Source: Chloroflexota bacterium
Lineage (GTDB): Bacteria > Chloroflexota > Anaerolineae > Anaerolineales > VGOW01
DNA: 49,308 bases
Assembly (NCBI GenBank): GCA_016875735.1
Contig: VGOW01000024.1
Span: forward strand, 1 to 49,308
Reading direction: 5' to 3'
Shown here: positions 7,830 to 15,077 of the stretch, piece after piece
Layout: every line of letters begins with the position of its first letter
Position numbering within the stretch: the stretch's first letter is position 1
Position numbers and translations under genes: made by a program
Notes under the pieces: generated by a model
The model's database searches: none
What the model was told of the DNA's origin: nothing
What the model saw: only the letters and a program-made list of their open reading frames with translations

Positions 7830-9188
7830 ATGAAACGTTTGATTCTGATCATGGCAATGATTCCACTCCTCGCCTGCAACACGGTGACGCGCGCGCTGAT
7901 GGGCGATCCGTCGGCGACGCCGCCACCCCGCCCCACCCCGCGGCCCGGCGCCGCCGCCACCGAACCCGCCCCGCGCCTCACCGCCACACCCTTCCGGCTC
8001 GGCCTCGAACGAATCGATCCTCTGCCCACGCGCTGTTCCGAATCTCCGTTCGGGCTCCCTGCCGAGAAGATCGTCGAAGTGGCCTATCTGCCCAGCGGCT
8101 TCTGCTTCAACGGCGAGATCGATCTGTTCGAGACGGGCGGGCACGTGTACGCCGTGCAATCGCTCGGCGACGAGGCCGCCTTTTTCATCGCCGATGTCAC
8201 CGAACCGGCGCGGCCATTCATCGTCGGCGCGTGGCAGTGGAACGACTTCACCTACACCGCCGATGTCAAAACATTTCGTCAGGGCAGTCGGCAGTTCATC
8301 ATTCTTTCGATGGAGCCGATGATCAAACTGTGCGGCGTGGCTATCGTGGAAGTGACCGATCCGGCCAACCCGATATTGCTCGAAAACTACACCAGCGAAA
8401 ACACCGGCTCTGCCGACCGATGGTGCGATTCGCACACTACCGAAGTGAGCCGCGACGAAAACGGCAACGGCGCATTCATCTACGTTTCGTCCATCGAAAC
8501 GAACGACCTGCGCTTGCTCGACATCCGCGATCTCGATCAGGTGCGCGAGATCAATCACTACACTCTGCCCGATGCCAACACCGATCGCTTCGTTCACGAC
8601 ACCACCATCGTCGGCGATAGAGTGTACGTGGCTTATTGGTCGGGCGGCGCGATCATTTTGGATCGCAGTGAAATCGAATCGGGCGCGGAGGCGGCGCCCC
8701 TGAATCCGGCGGGCAGTATCGCGCCCGAAGGGTTGCAGATTCATCACACCTTCCCCACCACCGACGGCAAGTTTCTTTTCGTCGAAGATGAGGTGGATTA
8801 CGACGGGGAGCGGAGTCAACTGCGCCTTTACGACATCCGCGATCTCTCGAACCCTAAAGAGGCGCTGGCGATCTCGCTCGACCAGCCGTTTTCGTCGCCG
8901 CACAATTTGCTCGTCGTCGGCGACCTTCTTTTCGTGGGCTGGTACAGCGACGGCGTGCGCGTCTTTCGCTATGATGTGAGCGACCCCGAAAGACCGGTGG
9001 TGGAGCCGTATGCCTTCAAGGCCACTCGCCCGGAAAAGACGGAAGGCGTCTTTGGCAGTGATCTCTACGACTCGATCTACGGTGTGCGGGTGCGCGAGTG
9101 CGATCTCGGCGGCCAACCGATGCTGTGCATCTATGCCAGCGATCTCACGCGAGGGCTGTTAGTGTTGGCAATGGAGCCCCCACCCTGA
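7830..9188 (+). CDS. LVIVD-repeat lipoprotein (beta-propeller-like)
   Basis: A 452-residue exported protein. The signal peptide MKRLILIMAMIPLLAC ends in a lipobox with the acylated cysteine at position 16. A Pro/Thr/Ala-rich linker (about 25-55) follows. The body carries repeated units such as FFIADVTEPARPFIVGAW, VAIVEVTDPANPILLENY, LRLYDIRDLSNPKEAL and FRYDVSDPERPVVEPY. These are LVIVD repeats, which are predicted to form a surface propeller. Members bind or scaffold extracellular material but have no defined enzymatic role. The gene is probably single, with a bidirectional spacer on the left and the csp terminator on the right. Confidence 0.85.
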   Translation: MKRLILIMAMIPLLACNTVTRALMGDPSATPPPRPTPRPGAAATEPAPRLTATPFRLGLERIDPLPTRCSESPFGLPAEKIVEVAYLPSGFCFNGEIDLFETGGHVYAVQSLGDEAAFFIADVTEPARPFIVGAWQWNDFTYTADVKTFRQGSRQFIILSMEPMIKLCGVAIVEVTDPANPILLENYTSENTGSADRWCDSHTTEVSRDENGNGAFIYVSSIETNDLRLLDIRDLDQVREINHYTLPDANTDRFVHDTTIVGDRVYVAYWSGGAIILDRSEIESGAEAAPLNPAGSIAPEGLQIHHTFPTTDGKFLFVEDEVDYDGERSQLRLYDIRDLSNPKEALAISLDQPFSSPHNLLVVGDLLFVGWYSDGVRVFRYDVSDPERPVVEPYAFKATRPEKTEGVFGSDLYDSIYGVRVRECDLGGQPMLCIYASDLTRGLLVLAMEPPP

Positions 9189-9202
9189 CTCTTGAGGGTA
9201 AC

Positions 9203-9231
9203 AAAAAACCCCCGCCGGATTCTGGCGGGGG
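9203..9231 (-). terminator. Rho-independent terminator after csp
   Basis: An eight-base stem (cccccgcc at 9209-9216, ggcggggg at 9224-9231) with a seven-base loop is followed on the minus strand by a U6 tract (9208-9203). Confidence 0.9.
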
Positions 9232-9252
9232 CTTGGGGTTGGTAATGTGAAC

Positions 9253-9462
9253 TTACTTGAGCGTGACGTTCGCCGCCTGCAAACCTTTCGGCCCTTTCTC
9301 GATAGAAAACTCCACCTCTTGCCCTTCTTTCAACTTTCGGTAGCCCTCCATTTGGATGGCCGAGAAGTGGACAAATACGTCTTCGCCGCCATCCTGGGCG
9401 ATGAAGCCGTACCCCTTGGTGGCATTGAACCACTTTACGGTGCCAACAATACGATCAGACAT
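9253..9462 (-). CDS. Cold-shock domain protein
   Basis: A 69-residue single OB-fold protein that binds single-stranded RNA and DNA. RNP1 is KGYGFI (16-21) and RNP2 is VFVHF (29-33). The length and the ending [13 protein letters not shown] are standard for CspA-type proteins. An aggagg site lies 11 bases before the ATG. A long leader of about 129 bases is predicted from the promoter at 9598-9626. It contains an intrinsic terminator (9522-9550), recalling the long structured cspA leaders. CspA proteins can melt such hairpins, so autoregulation is plausible. Confidence 0.96.
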   Translation of the reverse strand: MSDRIVGTVKWFNATKGYGFIAQDGGEDVFVHFSAIQMEGYRKLKEGQEVEFSIEKGPKGLQAANVTLK

Positions 9463-9521
9463 TGAACCAGGCCTCCTGTTGCCAGCAAAGTGTTTAGGCG
9501 CCAGCGTTCTTCTCGCCCACT

Positions 9522-9550
9522 AAAAATGCCTGAGCAGACTTCGCTCAGGC
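9522..9550 (-). terminator. Intrinsic terminator inside the predicted csp leader
   Basis: The perfect eight-base stem gcctgagc (9528-9535) / gctcaggc (9543-9550) has a seven-base loop and is followed on the minus strand by ATTTTTAG. It lies between the predicted csp promoter and the csp start, so it may be an attenuator. It could also serve as the sulP terminator. Confidence 0.8.
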
Positions 9551-9597
9551 GTTTATGGTGTGGCTGGCAAGAACCTTGTGCATCCTATTGAGGCGGC

Positions 9598-9626
9598 ATT
9601 TTACACCCCGCAAAAAAAACCGTCAA
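9598..9626 (-). promoter_or_regulatory. Promoter for csp
   Basis: On the minus strand TTGACG (9626-9621) and TAAAAT (9603-9598) are separated by 17 bases. The predicted start of transcription is about 9591, giving a 129-base leader. It lies just after the sulP stop codon. Confidence 0.7.
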
Positions 9627-9632
9627 CCAATT

Positions 9633-11297
9633 TCACCGGCCGTTGCCGCAAAAACTACAGCGATTCTTCTCCGCCGCCACAATCGCCTGATCGGCGCTCC
9701 AAAAGAAGTTCTCTGCCCCAATGGACTCGGCCAGCCCGCCGCGCTCCATCATCCGCCGCACATCGTCGTGCACCCCGGCCAGCATCAGAGTCGCCCCGCG
9801 ATGCTTCAACCGCTCGCACAGAGCCAGCATGGCCTGCATCCCCGACGTGTCGATCAACGGCACGCCGCGCATCGAAAGAATCAGCGCGTGCGTGTCCTCC
9901 AACCGGGCGAAGGCCTCGTTAAAATTTCCGGTGGCGGCAAAGAACAGCGGCCCGGTCACATAAGCCACCCGCACGTGCCGGCACCGCCCCGCGTTCTCAA
10001 TCCCCCTCTGCCGCAATTTCTCCGGGTCAACTTCCTGCACATCAATGGCAATGCTCGCAATCTGATTCAGAAACACCGCGCCCGAAAGGAACGCCCCAAT
10101 GGCAATGGCCTGTGTGAGATCGAGGGTGATCGTCGCCAGCATGGTAATGCCAAAGGTGATCATGGCCGTCTTCAGCCGATGCCGGAAAATGTAGCCGATG
10201 GCCTCCCACTCATTCATCCGCACCGCCGTCATCATCAGCACTCCGGCCAGCGCCGCCAGCGGGATGCGCGACATGACCGGCGCGAGAATGAACATCGAAG
10301 CCAGCAAGGCCAGCGCATGAATGATGCTCACCAGCCGAGTCTGCCCGCCGCTTTTGATCCCAACACTGGAACGGGCAATGGCCGCTGTCGCCGGGACTCC
10401 GCCGAAGAACGGAATCAAAATGTTACCCACGCCCTGCGCCACCAACTCTTGGTTGGCCTGCAACCGGATGCCGGTCATGTTGCTGACCACCGCGCCGCAC
10501 AGCAAACTCTCCACCGCGCCCAATGCCGTGATGGTGATCGTCGGCAAAAGGAAGTCCTGCAAATTCGGCCACGGGATCGCGGCGAAGGTGAGCCGCTCGT
10601 CGAGAATGAGCGTCTGCGGAATCGAGCCGATGATCGCCACCGGCCAATTCGTAATCATCCCGACCGCCGTGGCAATGATAATGCCGAGCAGTGAGGCCGG
10701 GAACCGCGCGTTCCATTTCTTCGGCCAGAAGATCATCGTGGCAATCACGATCAGTCCCAGCACGACGGCATGCCCATCGGGCGCGAAACCGCCGCGAAAA
10801 TAACCGATCAACTTCATGGCCGCCGACTCGGCCCCTTCGGTTTTGACGCCGAGAAAGTTATCGATCTGCCCGATGAAAATGATCAGCGCGATGCCCGACG
10901 TGAATCCGGTGACGACCGGGGCGGGGATGAAAGCGATGAAGCGCCCCAATCGAAAGAGGCCGATGATCAGAATCAAAACGCCCGAGAGCACACCGGCCAC
11001 CCAGATTCCGGTGAGGCCATACTTTTGGGCGAGGATGATCAGCACCGCGCTCATCGCCCCGGTGGGGCCAGAGATTTGATACGGCGCGCCCGACAACCCG
11101 CCGATGACGAGCCCGGCGATGATCGCCGTCACCAGTCCCGCCGCCGCTGTCGCGCCCGAAGCGACGCCGAAGGCCAGCGCCAACGGCAGGGCCACCGCGG
11201 CCACCGTCAGCCCGGCCAGCAAATCCTGCCGGAGATTTCCGGCGTTGTAGTCTTTGAATTCGTCACGATAGAGTTGAGCGAGATTGCGGCGTGGCAT
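9633..11297 (-). CDS. SulP-family inorganic anion transporter with STAS domain
   Basis: A 554-residue inner-membrane transporter. The N-terminal two-thirds hold 10-14 hydrophobic segments with the SulP signatures ALPLALAFGVASGATAAAGL and ISGPTGAMSAVLI. The C-terminus (from about residue 430) is a cytoplasmic STAS domain, with LILSMRGVPLIDTSGMQAML carrying the conserved DTSG motif. Substrates in the family include sulfate, bicarbonate, molybdate and dicarboxylates. No carbonic anhydrase or sulfur gene is adjacent, so the anion is undetermined. The start at 11297 lies in a 59-base tandem duplication that copies the start codon and ribosome site. An in-frame upstream copy (11330) would add MREVGLGENFA. 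Confidence 0.92.
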   Translation of the reverse strand: MPRRNLAQLYRDEFKDYNAGNLRQDLLAGLTVAAVALPLALAFGVASGATAAAGLVTAIIAGLVIGGLSGAPYQISGPTGAMSAVLIILAQKYGLTGIWVAGVLSGVLILIIGLFRLGRFIAFIPAPVVTGFTSGIALIIFIGQIDNFLGVKTEGAESAAMKLIGYFRGGFAPDGHAVVLGLIVIATMIFWPKKWNARFPASLLGIIIATAVGMITNWPVAIIGSIPQTLILDERLTFAAIPWPNLQDFLLPTITITALGAVESLLCGAVVSNMTGIRLQANQELVAQGVGNILIPFFGGVPATAAIARSSVGIKSGGQTRLVSIIHALALLASMFILAPVMSRIPLAALAGVLMMTAVRMNEWEAIGYIFRHRLKTAMITFGITMLATITLDLTQAIAIGAFLSGAVFLNQIASIAIDVQEVDPEKLRQRGIENAGRCRHVRVAYVTGPLFFAATGNFNEAFARLEDTHALILSMRGVPLIDTSGMQAMLALCERLKHRGATLMLAGVHDDVRRMMERGGLAESIGAENFFWSADQAIVAAEKNRCSFCGNGR

Positions 11298-11403
11298 TGC
11301 GAAGTTTTCTCCAAGGCCCACCTCGCGCAAGCACCCTGAGCGAAGCGGCGTGGCATTGCGAAGTTTTCTCCAAGGCCCACCTCACGCAAGCACCCTGAGC
11401 GAA
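11286..11403. repeat. 59-base tandem duplication over the sulP start
   Basis: The unit beginning gcggcgtggcattgcgaag occurs at 11286-11344 and again at 11345-11403 with a single difference (cctcgcgc versus cctcacgc). Each copy carries a ggaga-like site and an ATG on the minus strand. Confidence 0.9.
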
Positions 11404-11470
11404 GCGGCGGGCGTTCTTCGACTTCACTGCGTTTCGCTCAGAACGCCCCGCCGCGCAGTCGAAGGGTGCG
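11390..11470. repeat. CACCCTGAGCGAAG / CGCAGTCGAAGGGTG palindromic element
   Basis: The half gcaccctgagcgaagcggcg is answered by ccgcgcagtcgaagggtgcg, with gttcttcgacttcactgcg and cgctcagaacgcc between. The arms can fold into a long hairpin. The CCTGAGCGAAGTCGAAGGG theme is a familiar intergenic element in environmental genomes. Confidence 0.65.
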
Positions 11471-11493
11471 GTCTCTGCGCGAGGCGAGTCAAC

Positions 11494-11533
11494 AAAAAGC
11501 CCGGCGTCCGTCGTCGGTCAACGCGGGCCGGGC
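11494..11533 (-). terminator. Intrinsic terminator in a short minus-strand cassette before sulP
   Basis: The stem gcccggc (11499-11505) / gccgggc (11527-11533) is followed on the minus strand by UUUUUG. It lies about 37 bases past the start of transcription predicted from 11577-11604, ending an RNA of about 77 bases. Confidence 0.7.
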
Positions 11534-11576
11534 GGGGTTACAGTTTTCGATTCGTCCTTGTGAGGGAGCAACGGGG

Positions 11577-11604
11577 ATTATACGCAGAGAGAGTTTTTGA
11601 TCAA
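11577..11604 (-). promoter_or_regulatory. Strong minus-strand promoter upstream of sulP
   Basis: TTGATC (11604-11599) and a perfect TATAAT (11582-11577) lie 16 bases apart. Transcription would run toward sulP but meets a terminator within about 77 bases, giving a small RNA or an attenuated leader. Confidence 0.65.
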
Positions 11605-11612
11605 GGCCGAAC

Positions 11613-11641
11613 TTTACGCCCCTCCCCCTTCGTGGTATTAT
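11613..11641 (+). promoter_or_regulatory. Promoter for the typA leader
   Basis: TTTACG (11613-11618) and TATTAT (11636-11641) are 17 bases apart. The predicted start is about 11648. It is divergent from the minus-strand promoter just upstream. Confidence 0.55.
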
Positions 11642-11667
11642 CTCCCTCGCAGTAACGTTGTGCCCAA

Positions 11668-11700
11668 CCTCGGCCTGCAACCTTGCCGGGGTTTTTGTTT
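11668..11700 (+). terminator. Intrinsic terminator in the typA leader
   Basis: The stem cctcggc (11668-11674) / gccgggg (11685-11691, one G-U pair) is followed by tttttgttt. No gene precedes it on this strand, so it most likely acts on the leader RNA started at about 11648. Confidence 0.75.
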
Positions 11701-11702
11701 TC

Positions 11703-11776
11703 AGCAGTCAGCCATCGGCGTTCAGCGCCCAGCCAAACGCCCGCCACTGAGTGCTGATCGCTGATTGCTGACCGCT
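11703..11776. repeat. CAGTCAGC/GCTGATCGCTGATTGCTGAC repeat abutting the typA start codon
   Basis: Runs such as gcagtcagccatcggcg and gctgatcgctgattgctgac form an imperfect inverted pair ending directly at the typA ATG. Any ribosome site is replaced by repeat. The same family lies at 16497-16560. Confidence 0.6.
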
Positions 11777-13624
11777 ATGCAAGAACGAACCAACCTCCGC
11801 AACATCGCTATCATCGCTCACGTTGATCACGGCAAGACGACTCTCGTGGACGGCCTGCTCCGGCAGGCGCACACCTTCCGCAACAACCAGCAGATCGCCG
11901 AAAGGGTGATGGATTCCAACGACCTCGAACGCGAGCGCGGCATGACCATCCTCGCCAAGAATACCGCCGTCGTGTACAACGGAATCAAGATCAACATTAT
12001 GGACACGCCCGGTCATGCCGATTTCGGCGGCGAGGTGGAGCGGGTGATGAACATGGTGGACGGAGTGCTGTTGGTGGTGGACGCCGCCGAAGGCCCCATG
12101 CCGCAGACCCGCTTCGTCCTCCGCAAAGCGTTGGAGATGGGCCACAAAGCCATCGTCGTCATCAACAAAGTCGATCGCAAAGACGCCGCGCCCGAAGACA
12201 CGCTCAACAAAACCTTCGACCTCTTCATCGAACTCGGCGCGAGCGACGAGCAGGCCAACTTCCCCATCGTTTACACCAACGCGCTGACTCAGCAAGCCGG
12301 CCTCGCGCCCGACCTCGGCCCCGACTACCAGCCATTGTTCGAGGCCATCCTCCAACACATCCCCCCGCCCCGCGTGGACGCCGACGCGCCGCTGCAAATG
12401 CTCGTGGCCAACCAATCGTACGACGACTACAAAGGCATCATCGCCGTCGGACGCATCTTCGCCGGGCGCATCACGGCCGGGCAGGCCATCGCCCGCATCG
12501 ACGTGCACGGGCAAGTGACGATGACGAAAGCGCGATACCTTTTCGTCTTTCAGGGATTACAGCGCACCGAAGTGGAGGGTGCGGAGGCGGGCGAGATCAT
12601 CGCCCTCGCCGGAATCGAAGACATCAACATCGGCGACACGATGGCCGATCCCGAAACCCCCGTCTCCCTGCCGCCGATTCGCGTGGAAGCGCCCACCGTG
12701 CGCATGACCTTCGGCGTGAACACCTCGCCCTTCGCCGGGCGCGAAGGCACGTGGGGCACGTCGCGCAAAATCCGCGAGCGTCTCTTCGCCGAGCTCAAGA
12801 ACAACGTCGCCCTGCGCGTCGAAGAAACCGACAAAGCCGATTCTTTCCTCGTCTCCGGCCGCGGCGAACTGCATCTGGGCATCCTCATCGAAACCATGCG
12901 CCGCGAGGGATATGAATTCCAGGTTTCAAAACCAGAGGTTATATTCCGTAGGGGCGAAGCGGGGGAAACGCTCGAGCCGTTCGAGGAGGTTCACATCGAG
13001 GTGGCCGAGTCCCACTTGGGCACGGTGATCGAAATGCTCGGCAACCGGCGCGGGCAAATGATCAACATGAACAACGGCGGCGACGGATCCGTTTATCTTA
13101 CCTATCTCGTCCCCACCCGCGGCCTGCTGGGGTTCCGCCAGCAATTTCTCACCGCCACGCAGGGCATGGGCGTGATGAACACCCTGTTCCACGATTACCT
13201 GCCGATGGCCGGGGCGATCCCTGAACGCTCGCAAGGCTCGCTGGTCTCGATGGAAACCGGCTCGGCGACGGCCTACGCCATTCGCAACGCCGAAGAGCGC
13301 GGCTATTTGTTCATCGAGCCTGGCACGGAAGTGTACGAGGGCATGGTCATCGGCCAACACCAGCGCCCCGGCGATCTCACCGTGAACATTGCCAAAAAGA
13401 AACAACTGACCAACGTGCGCGCCGCCGCCGCCGAAAAACTGGTGAGCCTCACCCCGGCGCGCAAGATGAGCCTCGACGAGTGCATCGAATATATTGCCGA
13501 GGATGAATTGCTCGAAGTGACGCCGCAGAGCATTCGCATCCGCAAGCGCGTGCTCAACCACGAGGAGCGGGCGAAGGCGGCCAAGAAGCGCGAAGAGGAA
13601 ATGGAAGAGGCCAAAGCGGCATGA
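11777..13624 (+). CDS. typA: Ribosome-associated GTPase TypA/BipA
   Basis: A 615-residue translational GTPase. The G1 loop is AHVDHGKTT (14-22), G3 is [14 protein letters not shown] and G4 is NKVDR. The elongation-factor domains II, III and V and the BipA C-terminal region follow. BipA binds the 70S ribosome and assists 50S assembly, mainly under cold or stress conditions. A TTG four codons upstream (11765) is possible. I chose the ATG at 11777 because the family begins here. No Shine-Dalgarno sequence is visible because a repeat fills the space. The stop overlaps the next start by four bases (ATGA), so the glutaredoxin-like gene is translationally coupled. Confidence 0.96.
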   Translation: MQERTNLRNIAIIAHVDHGKTTLVDGLLRQAHTFRNNQQIAERVMDSNDLERERGMTILAKNTAVVYNGIKINIMDTPGHADFGGEVERVMNMVDGVLLVVDAAEGPMPQTRFVLRKALEMGHKAIVVINKVDRKDAAPEDTLNKTFDLFIELGASDEQANFPIVYTNALTQQAGLAPDLGPDYQPLFEAILQHIPPPRVDADAPLQMLVANQSYDDYKGIIAVGRIFAGRITAGQAIARIDVHGQVTMTKARYLFVFQGLQRTEVEGAEAGEIIALAGIEDINIGDTMADPETPVSLPPIRVEAPTVRMTFGVNTSPFAGREGTWGTSRKIRERLFAELKNNVALRVEETDKADSFLVSGRGELHLGILIETMRREGYEFQVSKPEVIFRRGEAGETLEPFEEVHIEVAESHLGTVIEMLGNRRGQMINMNNGGDGSVYLTYLVPTRGLLGFRQQFLTATQGMGVMNTLFHDYLPMAGAIPERSQGSLVSMETGSATAYAIRNAEERGYLFIEPGTEVYEGMVIGQHQRPGDLTVNIAKKKQLTNVRAAAAEKLVSLTPARKMSLDECIEYIAEDELLEVTPQSIRIRKRVLNHEERAKAAKKREEEMEEAKAA

Positions 13625-13884
13625 CTCAACCCATCATTATCTTCGGTGCGACCGATTGCGATGACACCGAACGCACGCGCGAGCATTTGACTCGACTCGG
13701 CGTCCCCTTCCGCGAAGTGAATATCGATCACAACGCGGACGCGGAGCGATTCGTCATCTTCATCAACGGCGGCTTTCGCAGCACACCCACCGTCGTCGTT
13801 GGCGAGGGCAAACGCCGACTCATCGTCGTCGAACCCACCGACGACGAGATCGACGCAATGGTGAAAGAGGCGGGTTACCGCTGA
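13621..13884 (+). CDS. Glutaredoxin-like protein with a CxxT active site
   Basis: An 87-residue thioredoxin-fold protein of glutaredoxin length. The redox site reads C13-D-D-T16, keeping only the N-terminal cysteine, so it would act by a monothiol mechanism or as a carrier. The later [12 protein letters not shown] segment contains the conserved cis-proline of the glutathione-binding region. The start overlaps the typA stop (ATGA). The pairing suggests co-expression with TypA, but a functional link is inference. Confidence 0.8.
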   Translation: MTQPIIIFGATDCDDTERTREHLTRLGVPFREVNIDHNADAERFVIFINGGFRSTPTVVVGEGKRRLIVVEPTDDEIDAMVKEAGYR

Positions 13885-13889
13885 TCGCT

Positions 13890-13915
13890 CCCTCCCCCGT
13901 CGCCACGGGGGAGGG
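13890..13915. repeat. Perfect 11-base hairpin CCCTCCCCCGT / ACGGGGGAGGG
   Basis: The arms at 13890-13900 and 13905-13915 surround the loop cgcc. It sits between the glutaredoxin-like gene and the transpeptidase. It has no U tract, so it looks like a mobile palindromic element rather than a terminator. Confidence 0.7.
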
Positions 13916-13955
13916 CCGGGGTGGGGGCACAGAACCGGAAGTGTATAATTTCTCC

Positions 13956-15065
13956 GTGCATCGAATCACTCTCTGCGCCATTCTGCTCGGTCTCTTCTTC
14001 AGCACCCCCGCCGCCTTCGCTCACTCCGGCGACCTCTGCGCCGCCGATTACCAAATTGCTCATCGCGGCGAGTGCCCGCCCTACGGCCCCGGCGCATACG
14101 CCGAGCGCCGCCGCCTCTACGACTTGCCCGCCGAACTGCCTCCATTGGCCACCCTGCCCATCGAGCCGCTCTCGCCACTGCTCGTTCACGCCTATGCCAA
14201 AGTCACCACGCCCGATACCCCCGTGTTTGCCGCGCCCGAAGATTCCGCCGCCGGAGCCGTCAAGCGCGCGCTGGGCAAAGGCTTCATTTACGTCAGCATC
14301 GGGCGCGCAGTGGAATACAACGGCGAAGAATTCATCCGCATCAACAACGGCGAATACGTGCGGCGCGGCGATCTTTCCCTCGTCGGCCCCTCCGACTATC
14401 AGGGCATCCGCCTCGCCGCGCAACCGGAGCGCCCCTTCGCGTGGGTCGTGCGCCCGTTCAAACCGCGCCTCACGCCGAACGGCGCAGTGAACACCGACGC
14501 CGCGCCGCTCAAACGATACGACATTGTGCAGATTTACGGCAAAGAGCACGCGGGCAAATACGATTGGTTTCTCGTCGGGCGCGACCAATGGGTGGAACAG
14601 CGCAACCTCGGCATCGTCGAAGTTCAGCCGCCGCCCGAAGGTGTGAGCGGCAAATGGATCGCCGTGAATCTTTACGAGCAGACGATGGCTGTGTACGAAG
14701 ACGAGCGGCTGGTGTACGCCTCGCTCGTGTCGAGCGGACTCGGCGCGTGGCCCACACGCCCCGGCCTCTACCAAATCTACAGCAAACTCGACAACACCAA
14801 AATGAGCGGCGCGTTCGCCGCCGACAAATCCGATTACTACTACCTCGAAGACGTGCCGTGGGTGCTTTACTTCGATCAGGGCATCTCCTTTCACGGCACG
14901 TATTGGCACGACAAGTTCGGCTTTCAGCAATCGCACGGGTGCGTGAATCTCTCGCCCAAAGATTCGCGCTGGCTGTACGAGTGGGCCGATGTCGGGGTCA
15001 CAGTGTACGTTTACGATCCCAGCGGGCGCACGCCCACCACGCCGTGGACGGGCGGCGGCCCGTAG
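13956..15065 (+). CDS. Secreted L,D-transpeptidase (YkuD domain)
   Basis: A 369-residue exported enzyme that forms 3-3 crosslinks or attaches proteins to peptidoglycan. A signal peptide (about residues 1-22, ending TPAAFA) is followed by an unassigned region and a C-terminal YkuD domain. The catalytic motif reads FHGTYWHDKFGFQQ then SHGCVNLSP, with H313, H327 and nucleophile C329. The reading frame also has a GTG at 13941, but that codon overlaps a TATAAT at 13944-13949. The GTG at 13956 is therefore both the better signal-peptide start and the probable transcription start, a leaderless arrangement. The S41 lipoprotein follows 12 bases later, likely in one transcript. Confidence 0.9.
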   Translation: MHRITLCAILLGLFFSTPAAFAHSGDLCAADYQIAHRGECPPYGPGAYAERRRLYDLPAELPPLATLPIEPLSPLLVHAYAKVTTPDTPVFAAPEDSAAGAVKRALGKGFIYVSIGRAVEYNGEEFIRINNGEYVRRGDLSLVGPSDYQGIRLAAQPERPFAWVVRPFKPRLTPNGAVNTDAAPLKRYDIVQIYGKEHAGKYDWFLVGRDQWVEQRNLGIVEVQPPPEGVSGKWIAVNLYEQTMAVYEDERLVYASLVSSGLGAWPTRPGLYQIYSKLDNTKMSGAFAADKSDYYYLEDVPWVLYFDQGISFHGTYWHDKFGFQQSHGCVNLSPKDSRWLYEWADVGVTVYVYDPSGRTPTTPWTGGGP

Positions 15066-15077
15066 AACTGAGCAACT

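Noticed and set aside
11489-11680. A 63-codon minus-strand open frame
   Set aside because: It overlaps two promoters and a terminator, has no ribosome site and resembles no protein.
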